Part shown: in pieces, positions 43,868 to 54,773 of the stretch | Position numbering within the stretch: the stretch's first letter is position 1 | How the letters are laid out: every line of letters begins with the position of its first letter | From: Brachionus plicatilis | Taxonomy: Eukaryota > Rotifera > Eurotatoria > Ploima > Brachionidae | Assembly (NCBI GenBank): GCA_010279815.1 | Contig: QEOQ01000345.1 | Span: 109,005 to 173,004, forward strand | Length of the DNA: 64,000 nucleotides | Reading direction: 5' to 3' | Notes under the pieces: model-generated | Told to the model about the DNA's origin: nothing | What the model saw: only the letters and a program-made list of their open reading frames with translations | The model's database searches: none | Position numbers and translations under genes: made by a program

Positions 43868-44320
43868 ACTAAATAAATTCGTCATCATCAAACCAATTCT
43901 GGTTTGGTCTTTTAGTTGCTTTTAATGGCATTGGGAAATGGTCTTCGTGAAATGTAGGCTCTGATTTTTTTTACTTGATTCACTCCGCAAGTGTCAACTG
44001 ATATGGCTATTAATAAAAGAGGTAAATATTTTCGATATGTAACGATTTTTGAGATTTTTTTTCGTATTTTTTATCAATCTTATCATTTTTATCCTTTCTA
44101 ATTTCATCATTTCTAAAATAGAATAGTATAGCCATAGCAGTCAAGACTTTCGCCGCAACAAGTGTAGTTGTCCCAGTTATGACAAAAAGAACATTTGCAA
44201 GCACATCATCGGCGTTGCTAGTTAATTCAAGCTTTACACCATTCCACTCGAGATCAAGAACTTGTCTATGTGAGAAAAACGAAAGCGTGGTGCTCCTAAA
44301 AAAGCTACCAAGGCTCTTGT
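43868..44320 (-). CDS. possible C-terminal exons of a single-pass membrane protein
   Basis: After a TTTTTTAG acceptor near 44307, the minus strand reads STTLSFFSHRQVLDLEWNGV, then a hydrophobic stretch of about 25 residues (VLFVITGTTTLVAAKVLTAM and on) followed by a Lys/Arg-rich segment, as in a transmembrane helix with a cytoplasmic start. About 43960-43868 encodes a tail, PTFHEDHFPMPLKATKRPN then WFDDDEFI and a stop. A splice pair that keeps both in frame was not found with certainty. Upstream exons would be beyond the LINE cluster. May be a broken gene. Confidence 0.35.
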
Positions 44321-44572
44321 TAGGATGTAAAAGTTTGTTAATTTTTCTTATTATTTCTTATAATTTCTCATTATTTGTTTCTTATTTTTTGTTAGTTTGT
44401 CGTTTGCTTAAAAAAATAAATAATTGTTTATTACTATAGACTATCTATTTTTATTTAAAATTGATGATCAAATGAGTCTTGTGAAATTCAGTACAAAAGA
44501 ACAGAACAAAATGATAAAAAATTGAATAACTTTTTTTTTAAAGTTAAAAATTAGTTCTATGTGCAACATGGT
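44321..44572. other. short gene-free stretch
   Basis: AT-rich, nothing recognised; leads into LINE-end repeat copy 1. Confidence 0.35.
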
Positions 44573-44595
44573 GCAACCTACATAGTTGCTTCAAA

Positions 44596-45141
44596 TGTAA
44601 TACGCTGTGTTACTAACATAATTATCCGAATTTACTGACATGTCATTAAATTTTTTAGTGACATGTCACTATAGAATCTTTTACATGTTATAACAGCGTG
44701 TCACTAAAATAGAGTACTCTATTTTAAAGACATGTCACTCAATTCGGATGATTACGTTAATTGAAGAACCAAATTTCGTAGCTCTGCGATGAATCCTTTC
44801 AACATTCTCAGTCAGACTTAAGAATTGGAGACCACACGGGTACTGCAAATTCCAAAAGAGGACGAACAAAAGGTAAATACAGAGATCAAAATAACTTACA
44901 AACAAAATGAGTGGATGATTTCCTGACGCTTTGATTTGCCTTATTTGTAGCCTTTATCAATTGATTTTTCCATTTCAGATTTGTATTGAAAATAACTCGA
45001 AGATCTCTTTCGGTTTCTGATGTTAATAACTGCTTACCATTGATTAAGTTAGGAAATTTTATGTTTTATGACCATAATGCAAGAACAGACATTTTGATGT
45101 GTTGAAAAGAAGAAACAAATCTTGAGTCCACTTGAAAACTA
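44596..45141 (-). repeat. LINE 3'-end repeat, copy 1
   Basis: Nearly identical to 47956-48346 apart from the 142-bp insertion at 44616-44757. On the minus strand it encodes the tail of a reverse transcriptase related to that at 23444-23809, with stops. It runs into the assembly gap. Confidence 0.85.
44616..44757. repeat. 142-bp MITE with empty-site counterpart
   Basis: Inverted ends ACATAATTATCCGAATT and ACGTAATCATCCGAATT flank several TGACATGTCA palindromes. It lies between TA(A) repeats (44614-44616, 44758-44760). The other copy of the host repeat has the uninterrupted site TTACTAATTGAAG near 47971, so this is an insertion with TA or TAA duplication. Confidence 0.85.
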
Positions 45142-45841
45142 NNNNNNNNNNNNNNNNNNNNNNNNNNNNNNNNNNNNNNNNNNNNNNNNNNNNNNNNNNN
45201 NNNNNNNNNNNNNNNNNNNNNNNNNNNNNNNNNNNNNNNNNNNNNNNNNNNNNNNNNNNNNNNNNNNNNNNNNNNNNNNNNNNNNNNNNNNNNNNNNNNN
45301 NNNNNNNNNNNNNNNNNNNNNNNNNNNNNNNNNNNNNNNNNNNNNNNNNNNNNNNNNNNNNNNNNNNNNNNNNNNNNNNNNNNNNNNNNNNNNNNNNNNN
45401 NNNNNNNNNNNNNNNNNNNNNNNNNNNNNNNNNNNNNNNNNNNNNNNNNNNNNNNNNNNNNNNNNNNNNNNNNNNNNNNNNNNNNNNNNNNNNNNNNNNN
45501 NNNNNNNNNNNNNNNNNNNNNNNNNNNNNNNNNNNNNNNNNNNNNNNNNNNNNNNNNNNNNNNNNNNNNNNNNNNNNNNNNNNNNNNNNNNNNNNNNNNN
45601 NNNNNNNNNNNNNNNNNNNNNNNNNNNNNNNNNNNNNNNNNNNNNNNNNNNNNNNNNNNNNNNNNNNNNNNNNNNNNNNNNNNNNNNNNNNNNNNNNNNN
45701 NNNNNNNNNNNNNNNNNNNNNNNNNNNNNNNNNNNNNNNNNNNNNNNNNNNNNNNNNNNNNNNNNNNNNNNNNNNNNNNNNNNNNNNNNNNNNNNNNNNN
45801 NNNNNNNNNNNNNNNNNNNNNNNNNNNNNNNNNNNNNNNNN
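45142..45841. other. assembly gap (700 N)
   Basis: Run of N. The long frame read across it on the minus strand is an artefact of joining two different LINEs. Confidence 1.
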
Positions 45842-47935
45842 CTGTATTTTTACAGATGTTGATAGATAAAATAGTCTCTTAATGCTGAATAATTTTTTAT
45901 TCACAACTAATGAGATACTACATGCAAAATTAGAAAAATTAAGATTTTGATCAATTTTGTAACCTAAAAGAGTTATTTCTTCGACAAATTTTATTTCATT
46001 TCCACAAAGATTAATCATTTTGGGAATAATAGTTTTTCTTTTTGAAAAGATCATACAATAGGTTTTTGACCAATTTATATCAGCCTTATTAAAATAACAC
46101 CAATCACTAAGATTGTGGATGGTACACGAAAAATTTTTTAAAACACTTTCTAAGTCCTTTTCAGAGTGACTAATCGTAGTGTCATCAGCAAACATTTTTA
46201 TGTCAAATTTTCTTAAGAGATAAGGAAAATCATTAATAAAAATCAGAAAAAGAAGAGGACCTAGAACTGAACCTTGTGGGACACCTAACTTTAAAGCTGT
46301 AAGTTTTGATCTTTCGTTACCAAGATGAACTATTTGAGATCTATTGACAAAATAATTTGAAAGAAGACCTAAAGAATTATTGTCAAATCCATAGTGAAAT
46401 AATTTTAAGAGAAGAAGATTTGGATCAATCACGTCAAAAGCTTTTCTAAAGTCAATTAAAAGTGATAAGGTAGTAAGTTTCTTTTCTTTGGCTAGATTTA
46501 ATTCACTAAGATATTCATGAAATGCAGTCTGACATGAATGCCCAGGTCTGAATCCATGCTGTCCATTAAAAAATATATTATTAGATTCAAAATAGCTTGA
46601 AATTTGACGAGCCAGTAACTTTTCAAACAATTTTGCAATTGGAGAAAGAACTGAAATAGCCCTATAATTGTTAATGTCTGATTTAATACCTTTGTTTTTA
46701 AACAAAGGATTAACAATGGCTAACTTCCAGTCATCAGGAATTGATTTTAATCGCAAGCATTCATTAAAAAGAAAAAGTAGTAAGGGAGCAAAAAGTTCTG
46801 GTAGACCTTTTAGTATCTTAGGATAAATACCAATATATCCAGGTGAGCTAGAAGCTGGTAATTCATTTAAAGCCTCTTTAATTTCATCAATAGAAAACTC
46901 ATGAAATGAAAAACCAGGTGTTAGAAAACAATTATTTAATTTTAACTCTTTAAAACCGTCAAAAATAAATTTAGCTGAGTCATGTTCACCGGACAAAGAT
47001 GAAGACGCAATAGATGCAAAGCAGCTGTTAAACATCTCAACTTGATCAACGGGATTATTAGCCTTTATATCATCCCAAACTAGCTCTTCTGGAAAGCTGT
47101 CAAGATCAGCATCTCCTCTAGTTTTAATGGATGACTTGTAAAAATTCCAGAATTTTTTGGAATTTTTGAAATCTTTTGAAGATTTAGACTCAAAATATGA
47201 TTTCATTTTCTGACGGTTGAGTTTTTTGAAATCTCTTCTAGCCTCCCTGTAATCATTCAAATTAATAGAATCCTTACAATTCAAATAGTTATGATAGCAA
47301 AAATCCCTATAGTTTCTTAAGGTTCTTAATTCAGAATCAAACCAAGGACATTTTTGGTCATTCCTATCTTTTATTTTTTTTAATGGACAGCATTTATCAA
47401 TGGACAGTAAAATATTATCATTAATAAAATTCCATTTATCTTCAATTCCTGAAAGTTTATCAATAAAGGTAAAATCAATTTTACTTAAAAATTGTCCAAC
47501 TTTACTAATACTATTATCAGAAATCAATCGAAAATATTTTAAGCTAATTTTTTTGAAAGATTTTGATACAGAAAAAGAGCCTAAAAGAAATTTGTGATCA
47601 CTGAAAGGACATCCTACTATGCAAGAAATAGAATCAAAATTATCCTGATGTATTATATGATCTATATGACTTAACTTAACATTTATATTTTTAGAATTGT
47701 AATTAATACCAATTCTTGTTGGTTGATTGGTTATTGTTTTTAGAGAGAAGTTTTTTAGAAATTCTCTAAACCTAATATCACCATTTAAATGATCCATATT
47801 TAGGTCACCAACAAGGACAAGCCTTTTATTGGTATCATTTGTTAGAATGACTGCTCTAAGAAATTAATAAAAAGTAAATTATCAGTAGATGGAGGTTTAT
47901 AGCTAAAAAGAAAATTAATGATTTCATTATTGCAT
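45842..47935 (-). pseudogene. second LINE: endonuclease end and reverse transcriptase
   Basis: Minus strand, reading from 47797. SHIDHIIHQDNFDSI and PFSDHKFLLGSF end the endonuclease (S-D-H motif). A long linker is followed by reverse transcriptase with PDDWKLAIVNPLFKNKG, NNYRAISVLSPIAKLFEKLL, NGQHGFRPGHSC, LLIDFRKAFDVIDPNLLLLK, LGVPQGSVLGPLLFLIFIND and IKMFADDTTIS; the F-A-D-D catalytic box is intact. Upstream, LVLVGDLNMD is in frame, but about 15 codons earlier the frame is lost and the 5' part is missing. The C-terminal end falls in the gap. CR1/jockey-like and different from the LINE at 23-32 kb. 5'-truncated, probably dead. Confidence 0.85.
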
Positions 47936-48460
47936 TGTAATTCCAATGTAATCCGCTGTGTTACTAATTGAAGACTCAAATTTCGTAGCTCTGCGATGAA
48001 TCCTTTCAACATTCTCAGTCAGACTTAAGATTTGGAGACCACACGGGCCCTGCAAATTCCAAAAGAGGACGAACAAAAGTTAAATACAGAGATCAAAAAA
48101 CTTACAAACAAAACGAGCGGATGATTTCCTGACGCTCTGATTTGCTTTATTTGTAGCCTTTATCAATTGATTTTTCCATTTCAGATTTGTATTGAAAATA
48201 ACTCGAAGATCTCTTTCGGTTTCTGATGTTGATAACTGCTTACCATTGATTAAGTTTGGAAATTTTATTTTTTATGACCATAATGCAAGAACAGACATTT
48301 TGATGTGTTGAAAAAAAGAAACAAATCTTTAGTCCACTTGAAAACTAAATCAAACAAAAGTGGACCAATCACTGCGCCCTGGAGTACACCGCTAAAAATC
48401 TCAACCCAATCCTACAAAATTTCACCTTTAATTAGGTTCTAAATTTAATAGTTGGAATAA
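47936..48460 (-). repeat. LINE 3'-end repeat, copy 2
   Basis: Second copy of the repeat at 44596-45141, same orientation, lacking the 142-bp insertion. It extends further into reverse-transcriptase sequence (text like DWVEIFSG-PQG with stops near 48380). The two copies bracket the second LINE. Confidence 0.85.
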
Positions 48461-48860
48461 AAAAATATAATTTGAACTGGACAAAAGCTTGGAATTGGGA
48501 ATATCAACACCAAGATATAAAAATTCCAAAAAAATCTTCTGAAATCTTCAAAAACTTAGATAAACAAATCATTAAATTTTACAAAAGTAATTTCAATTCA
48601 ATTTTGGTTGAAGACTACCAAAAATGGTTTAAAGTGTTACTTCGCTTTGGCTATTCAATTAAATCATGAAAATTTTATAAAAAGCTCATATACATGTGCA
48701 TGGTAGCGATAAAATTATATTTGAAAACATATTTTTGCATTAGCATGTCGTGATAAAGCCCTGGAATGATATCCAAATGCTAAAGATGTGTTTTTAGGAG
48801 AAAACAGAAAAAAAGACAGACCTGCAAACACAGAATCGCATTGTCATAATATAACCAAAA
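48440..48860 (+). pseudogene. Mutator-like (SWIM) transposase remnant
   Basis: With several stops, one plus-strand frame reads SSYTCAW, KHIFALACRDKALE and YPNAKDVFLGENRKKDRPAN. A Cys-x-Cys-like start, a C/K-H-I-x-A-L-A end and a following G-x-N-R-K-x-x-R-P stretch are typical of the SWIM zinc finger and tail of Mutator-like transposases. The ORF at 48472-48669 overlaps it in another frame. Function lost. Confidence 0.45.
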
Positions 48861-49906
48861 AAAACTATTATAGAAAGTTTTGATGAGGTAAGAGAAGAGA
48901 GAGCACAATTGCTAATGACTCTAAAAATCAAAACAAAAAATAAATTTTTACTTAAAATATTTATTTTTTATTTTTAATTAAATATAATTGTTTAAAATAT
49001 TTCAAAAAATAAATTTTCTTCTTTTTTTTTGATACCTAAGTCCGATACCAACAATTAAAAAAAACTATTAATAAAATAAAAATGATCCCAAATAAAAATA
49101 TTTTATAACTTTCGATTTAATTCCTAGATATTTTTTTTTAAATTTAATAAAATTTTTTTTTAAAAATAGAACAAAAAGATAATTCAATCTGATAAGTTTA
49201 AATTAAGAAGATTTATTAAAATTGACATTCAAGTCTCATAAGAATTAAGAATTAGTTTTTTATCAATTTCTTAAAATTCATTATTCATACATTATTCATA
49301 GAAACGAATAATTTGTTTCTAAATTTACTAAAAATGAATAAATGCCAATTTTACTCTAATTAAAGATGACTTTTTTTTACTGTGATCCGGAGATTTTTTA
49401 AGAAGTGTACAATAAGTTATCAAAAAATTATTATTAAAAAACCTATTTATCTATAATAAAAAACAATAACAAAATCAACGATATAGTTACGCTTAAAAAC
49501 GATAAGAAGCTTATTGTAATAAAAAATTAATCGATACTTAGCGAAAGATTTGCGAGAATTAAGGAACTTATCGATATTTCTCGTTTTTATATCGTTAAAA
49601 GATTTACTTGGGTTACATGAACTTTGCTAATTTAGAATTTTACCAGAGCTTGACAAAAGAAAATTTTATTAAAGACATATTATTAAATTTTGGAATCATT
49701 ATATTTTTAAATTGGATATTTTTTTGTTTAATCTATAGCAATTTTCTTAGTCAATCATACCCCACTCACCAAATCTTATTCAAATAATAAATTTAAAGAG
49801 ATTTTCTGAAGATTTCAAACCTTATTTTATTATTTGAGCTTTTTTTACTCACATAATACCTCTTTAAGTAATAAAAGTTTCTTTCTCATTTGATAGTTTT
49901 CAGCAT
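48861..49906. other. gene-free AT-rich stretch
   Basis: Nothing recognised. Confidence 0.4.
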
Positions 49907-49915
49907 GTTTATTGT

Positions 49916-50270
49916 GGCATCTTGAAGTTTAGGATCAAAAAAATCAGATCAAAAAGTAATTTTTTTATAACTTTTGAATGGTATTTGATTAAATCTCTCT
50001 GCAAAATGCTAAATAATGCAAAAAACATGCTGAATTTTGGAAAAGGCTCTGCAAAAACTTTGCAATTTTGCAGGAAAATTCATGTCACTAAAAAGTATTT
50101 AATTCAACTGCGCAATTTAATTGCAGAGTTTTTGCAGAGCCTATTCTAATATTCAGCATGTTTTTTGCATTATTTAGCATTTTGTAGAGAGATTTAATCA
50201 AATACCATTCAAAAGTTATAAAAAAATTACTTTTTGATCTGATTTTTTTGATCCTAAACTTCAAGATGCC
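49916..50270. repeat. 355-bp foldback element with 9-bp target duplication
   Basis: Arms of about 120 bp are near-perfect inverted repeats, starting GGCATCTTGAAGTTTAGGAT and ending with its complement. GTTTATTGT flanks both sides (49907-49915 and 50271-50279), a 9-bp duplication. The centre (about 50045-50141) is CTCTGCAAAAACTTTGCAA...TTGCAGAGTTTTTGCAGAG, the palindromic core also in 2066-2290 and 57789-58857. Long inverted repeats with a 9-bp duplication point to a Mutator-like MITE. Confidence 0.9.
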
Positions 50271-50279
50271 GTTTATTGT

Positions 50280-50963
50280 TAGGTTGAATCAAGATTTTGA
50301 AGAAAACAATGTCAATTTAAATTATTTTACTATAAACCCTTGCGAGATCATGCGTAGGATAACTTTTGATTTTTTTTGGGATTCTTTGGTTTTAATACAC
50401 GCATAAGCTACCATGGACACCATGCTAAAATTGGTCCCCTTGTGATGCGTGAAAAATGCGCTTTTCATGTTTTGACGAGGCGTTAGAATCAAAAAAACCT
50501 AAATGCGAATTTAAATTTTATCGAAGAATTTTTTTATTTTTATAACATTTCAAAGATTTATTATAAAATTTTTGAAAAAGAATTGTAATTTGTAGAAAAT
50601 TCATTTACATTTAAATTTGTGCATTTAAATTTGAAAAATAAAATTTTATCAAAAATTTTACTTTGCCTTTTTGAAAATCTCAAATTCTTAATTTTTATAC
50701 ATACCGAAATGGTTTATATTTCGTTAAAATTTTACTAATATGAAAAAGACAAATTAAAAGTATGTCTTATTAAAAAAGAAAAAAAATTGAATTTTTGCAA
50801 GCAAAAAATATATTAAAAATGCATATATTAATTCAGAATTTGTTGCAATTTTTTGTATACTTTCATTAGCTAAACTGCAGCGAGTTTTTCCCCTAAATTT
50901 TCAAAACACATTTACTAACTTCATATAGATTAAGTCTGAATTCAGTAAAAGAGGCTGTAGAAA
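50280..50963. other. gene-free stretch upstream of RPS18
   Basis: AT-rich; should hold the RPS18 promoter. A T/C-rich run (TTTTTCCCC near 50884) lies before the start codon. Nothing more specific is seen. Confidence 0.35.
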
Positions 50964-51583
50964 ATGGTAAATATGATTTTTTTTGAATTTTCTTTGCAAA
51001 AATTTTGTTAATAAATGAAAATCCGATTTAATCGCTGGAATTTTTGGACCAGTGGCGGATTAATTAACAAAATTAGACACCTATGCCCAAAAATTTATTG
51101 TTTACATAATTTTTGTAGTCCGCACTAGTTGTACCGGAAAAATTTCAACACATTCTTCGTGTTATGAACACGAACATTGATGGTAGAATCAAAGTACCTT
51201 TCGCATTAACATCCATCAAGGGTGTTGGTCGTCGATTTGCATTTCTCTGCTTGAGAAAAGCCGATATTGATACCAACAAAAGAGCTGGTGAATTGTCAGA
51301 AGAAGAAGTTGACCGTGTTCTCACCATCATAGCCAATCCACGTCAATACAAAATTCCAGACTGGTTCCTGAACAGACAGAAGGATGTTAAAGACGGAAAA
51401 TACTCTCAAGTCGTTTCGAACGGTTTGGATAACAAGCTGCGTGAGGACTTTGAGCGTCTTAAAAAGATCCGATCACACAGAGGTTTGAGACACTACTGGG
51501 GTCTACGTGTCAGAGGTCAACACACTAAAACCACTGGTAGACGTGGTCGCACTGTTGGTGTATCCAAAAAGAAAGGCAAATAA
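50964..51583 (+). CDS. RPS18: 40S ribosomal protein S18
   Basis: Universal small-subunit protein (uS13 family) at the head of the 40S subunit, where it contacts the large subunit and P-site tRNA. Exon 1 is just the ATG (50964-50966) followed by GTAAAT. After a 152-bp intron, exon 2 (51119-51583) starts TCCGCACTAG and completes [20 protein letters not shown]. Total 155 residues; human has 152. Nearly every family motif is present: [60 protein letters not shown] and [15 protein letters not shown]. The internal ATG at 51164 is not the start, as the upstream coding is conserved. GGCTGTAG six bases before the ATG is acceptor-like. Confidence 0.96.
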
Positions 51584-51645
51584 ATCTAGAATTTTTCTTT
51601 TTATTTATAAAATTGATATTCTTTACACGAGAATAGCAATTTATC

Positions 51646-51651
51646 AATAAA
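51646..51651 (+). promoter_or_regulatory. candidate poly(A) signal of RPS18
   Basis: AATAAA 63 bases after the stop codon; supported only by position. Confidence 0.4.
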
Positions 51652-53146
51652 AATAATCAATTAATCAAGTTTTTATTTATTCCGATCAATCTAAAATTTA
51701 TCCATTTAGTCCAAAAGGATTTGATTTTAATTGCCTAATATTTTTTGAATGTTTATTTTAGTCTGAAAATACACACTTAGTAAGGTCGGACTTTGGCATT
51801 TTTTTCAAAGCTGATTTTCAAAGTACACAAAAATTCAAAAAATAAATAAAAATTAAATTTCAAATTTATTTCAAAAATAGTTAACAATCAAATTAACTAT
51901 TTTTCTCCGATTGTTTTAAATTAAAAGTTAAATTAAATAAACCTGCTGCTGTAAAATTAATAACCTATTAAAACCCATCTTTTTAGTTTGAAAAATTTAT
52001 ATGTAAGGTATAAAAAATACATTTGCCAATTTTAAATATTGAAAATAAGTTAATGAGATTTTTTTATTCAAACCATAAAAGAGGTTGTTTTTTCGAATGA
52101 TTAATTATTATAGTTTGAAATTAAATTTGAGATAAAGATTTGATTTCAATTTGAGAAATTGAATTTGTCAATTTGTTCAAAATAATAACTTTTTTCAAAA
52201 AAAATTTTAAATTACTAAATCTAATTTCATTATATTTGACTATAATGAATAACTAAATCTATTTTTCCAAAGACTAAATTATTTTACCGATTATCTTTTT
52301 CAGTTTGTTTTTTTAAGCGATTTCCAAAAATTGAAAATCATAATTTTTTAGAAAATCAAAAAGATTAATTTAGCAATTTTTCACAATTTTATAATTAAAA
52401 AACTAATATTTTACATTTATTTATCTTCACTTTTAAGAAAATATATTTTAAATTTTTCATTCAATATTAATTATCAAGGTTTGCTGAACTATGCTTTCGG
52501 AGAAATTCGTGTAATTTTAAATTTTGTGTTTGGCATATAGAAAACTTAGAAATATTTTTATTTGAAAACAAATTAAAAATTAATTGAATGTTTACAAATT
52601 CATTAGTAATTTTCTACATTTATAAATATGATTTTTTTGTCGACATCCTATTTTATTGATGGGTATTATTATAAAAATAAAGGAATCATATAATGACATT
52701 TTAAATGATTGGGTTACCTTTAAAGATTGATTTCTTCTTAGTGTGTTTCCAAGAATATTATTTATTTTTTTGAAATAAAATTATGGCGATTTCCTTAGGA
52801 CAGCTCCGAATGGCATAGGCCTTCTTTTCAGCTCTTATAATAGATATTGCAAAGTTTAGTTTTATTTAAATCAATTAAAAATTAAAAATTTTACTAATTT
52901 ATCTAATGATTTAAAAATAAAAGATGATGGATTTATAGAACCAGTTAAAAAAATTTTAGACAAAAGTTACAAAATATTTTTTACTAGATTTCACAAAACC
53001 TAATTATATGCCCCAAAAATAATGTGAGAGATTTTTCTTTAAACATAATTAGAAAAATTTTAAATAAATGGAAAAAATGTTTTTTTTTTAGATTATTAAT
53101 AAAAAGTACAGTTTAATTTATTAATTTTATAAAAAATAAAAAAAAA
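51652..53146. other. gene-free AT-rich stretch between convergent genes
   Basis: Nothing recognised between the RPS18 and NDUFAF5 3' ends. Confidence 0.4.
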
Positions 53147-54773
53147 TTATTGATCGTTTTTTGTACCTCCTTTTTTTTGCTCTAAAACTTTAGGCAATTC
53201 TTTGAGTGAAACATTTGCACTTCCTCGTTTTGCCGGTTTAGCCTTCAAATACAAACTTTATTTTTTTTTAATTTGAAAAAAAAAGAACCTGTGATTCATG
53301 GGGTTTCCATGCAATAAAGTATAAAATTTGATAAGTAGCCGGAATAGAGCCATCCTCGTTGCCGTACATTTCTGAATTAAAATATTAAATAATATAATTT
53401 CTATTTTTTTTCCTATTTACCTTGATAAATTGACTGAGCAGCCATTAAAGTATCAGTGCTGAGATTAAATTTGCGTTTCCAACTGCAATTACTTTCTCCC
53501 ATACCTTTCAAATCGTACATCAACTCGAAAATTGACGGATATGAGATTTGAATTTCATCAAAGTCAAGAGTAAGCAAAGTAAATCCATTTGAAGTAAGTA
53601 AGCCTCCTATGTCTTGTGGAGTAGTGAATGGTGATATTCTTGGAGTTAAGCCCTTGGGAAAAAAAATTGGAAAACAATCGAGACGAAGATAATATAGAAA
53701 AATCAAAATGTAGAACTTTAAAAAAATTTATAATCTTTTTTGCTTATTTAATTTTAAGTTTAAAAGAAAATTTTTGTATTTTGCTTTCTTTACTACCAAG
53801 ATAAAAAGAAAAAATATCCACGGTTCCAAAATAACTATCAAGCATACAACACTCTCAAAATGTTGAACCAGAATTTGAAATTATTGATCTATTACTAAGT
53901 TTTACTCCAAATCAGACATATCAAGAAACAGATGATTAAATTGATATTGAGAATTCGAGTTTTCTTTATTTCTTTTTCAAGGAAACTAGATATATTTTTC
54001 GATATTAACTATTAAAATTTTTTTTCTATATGTTGTCTTTATATATTTTGTCACACTGACGTGAATAAATTAAAATTATTTTAAAAAATATTTACTCCTT
54101 TTCGTTCAAGTTCAGCTAATTGTAAGCTAACTCTTAGCTCAAATAAAGTATCACCCGCAAACATGGCCCCAATGATTGCGCTGTCTTTTTTCAACACTCT
54201 TATACTTTCTTTGAATAGTTTAGGTAAATTGTTGACCCAGTGAAAACTTTTTTTTATTATTTTTTTCATTAATTTTTAAATAATTAAATACTTTAAACTG
54301 CTGACTATTAGGTCTAATGAGTCATTCTCAAATGGTAAGTCGTCTTCTTCATCAAAAGTTCTTTTTTCCACTTGAATTCCTTCTTCAGGTAAATCAGCTT
54401 GTTCTAACATCTTTTCCGATATGTCAAACATATACAATTTTTTGACAGTTTCCTTAATATAAATTTAATTAAATTTTAAAAGAAAATTTTTTTTAATTGT
54501 TACTTTGGTCAAATTTTTGCTAACATAGCCTCTTTGACATCCAAGATCGAGAATAGAATTAAATTCTCTTTTAATGTCGAAAACCCTATCTGCCACTCGG
54601 TAGCCTACTTCTGATTTTATGTACTCGTAATTTGCATAATCCGGATAATACGCTGTTCTATTGCGTTGAAGTTTTTTCGTCTCTCTATCAAAAATATTCA
54701 AATTTGGCGGTAATGGCTTTGCATGAATCACACTCGAAGTAGCTATTCTTCTTACCCAAATATTTAAAACCAT
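53147..54773 (-). CDS. NDUFAF5: mitochondrial complex I assembly factor 5
   Basis: SAM-dependent-methyltransferase-fold protein. The human protein hydroxylates an arginine of NDUFS7 during complex I assembly in mitochondria. Six exons, minus strand: 54504-54773, 54292-54452, 54096-54246, 53421-53652, 53289-53371 and 53147-53242. They sum to 993 nt, or 330 residues, with consistent phases; human has 345. The N-terminus ([15 protein letters not shown]) looks like a mitochondrial targeting peptide. [36 protein letters not shown] (SAM motif I), [50 protein letters not shown] and [12 protein letters not shown] match the human protein closely. In motif I the second Gly of the usual GCGRG is Gln. 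Introns of 39-55 bp except two somewhat longer ones. Confidence 0.93.

Noticed and set aside
45059..47797. A single 912-residue minus-strand protein
   Set aside because: It reads through 700 N and joins the second LINE to the tail of a different LINE; not one gene.
49922..50149. 75-residue ORF on the plus strand
   Set aside because: It is read across the arm and core of the foldback element.
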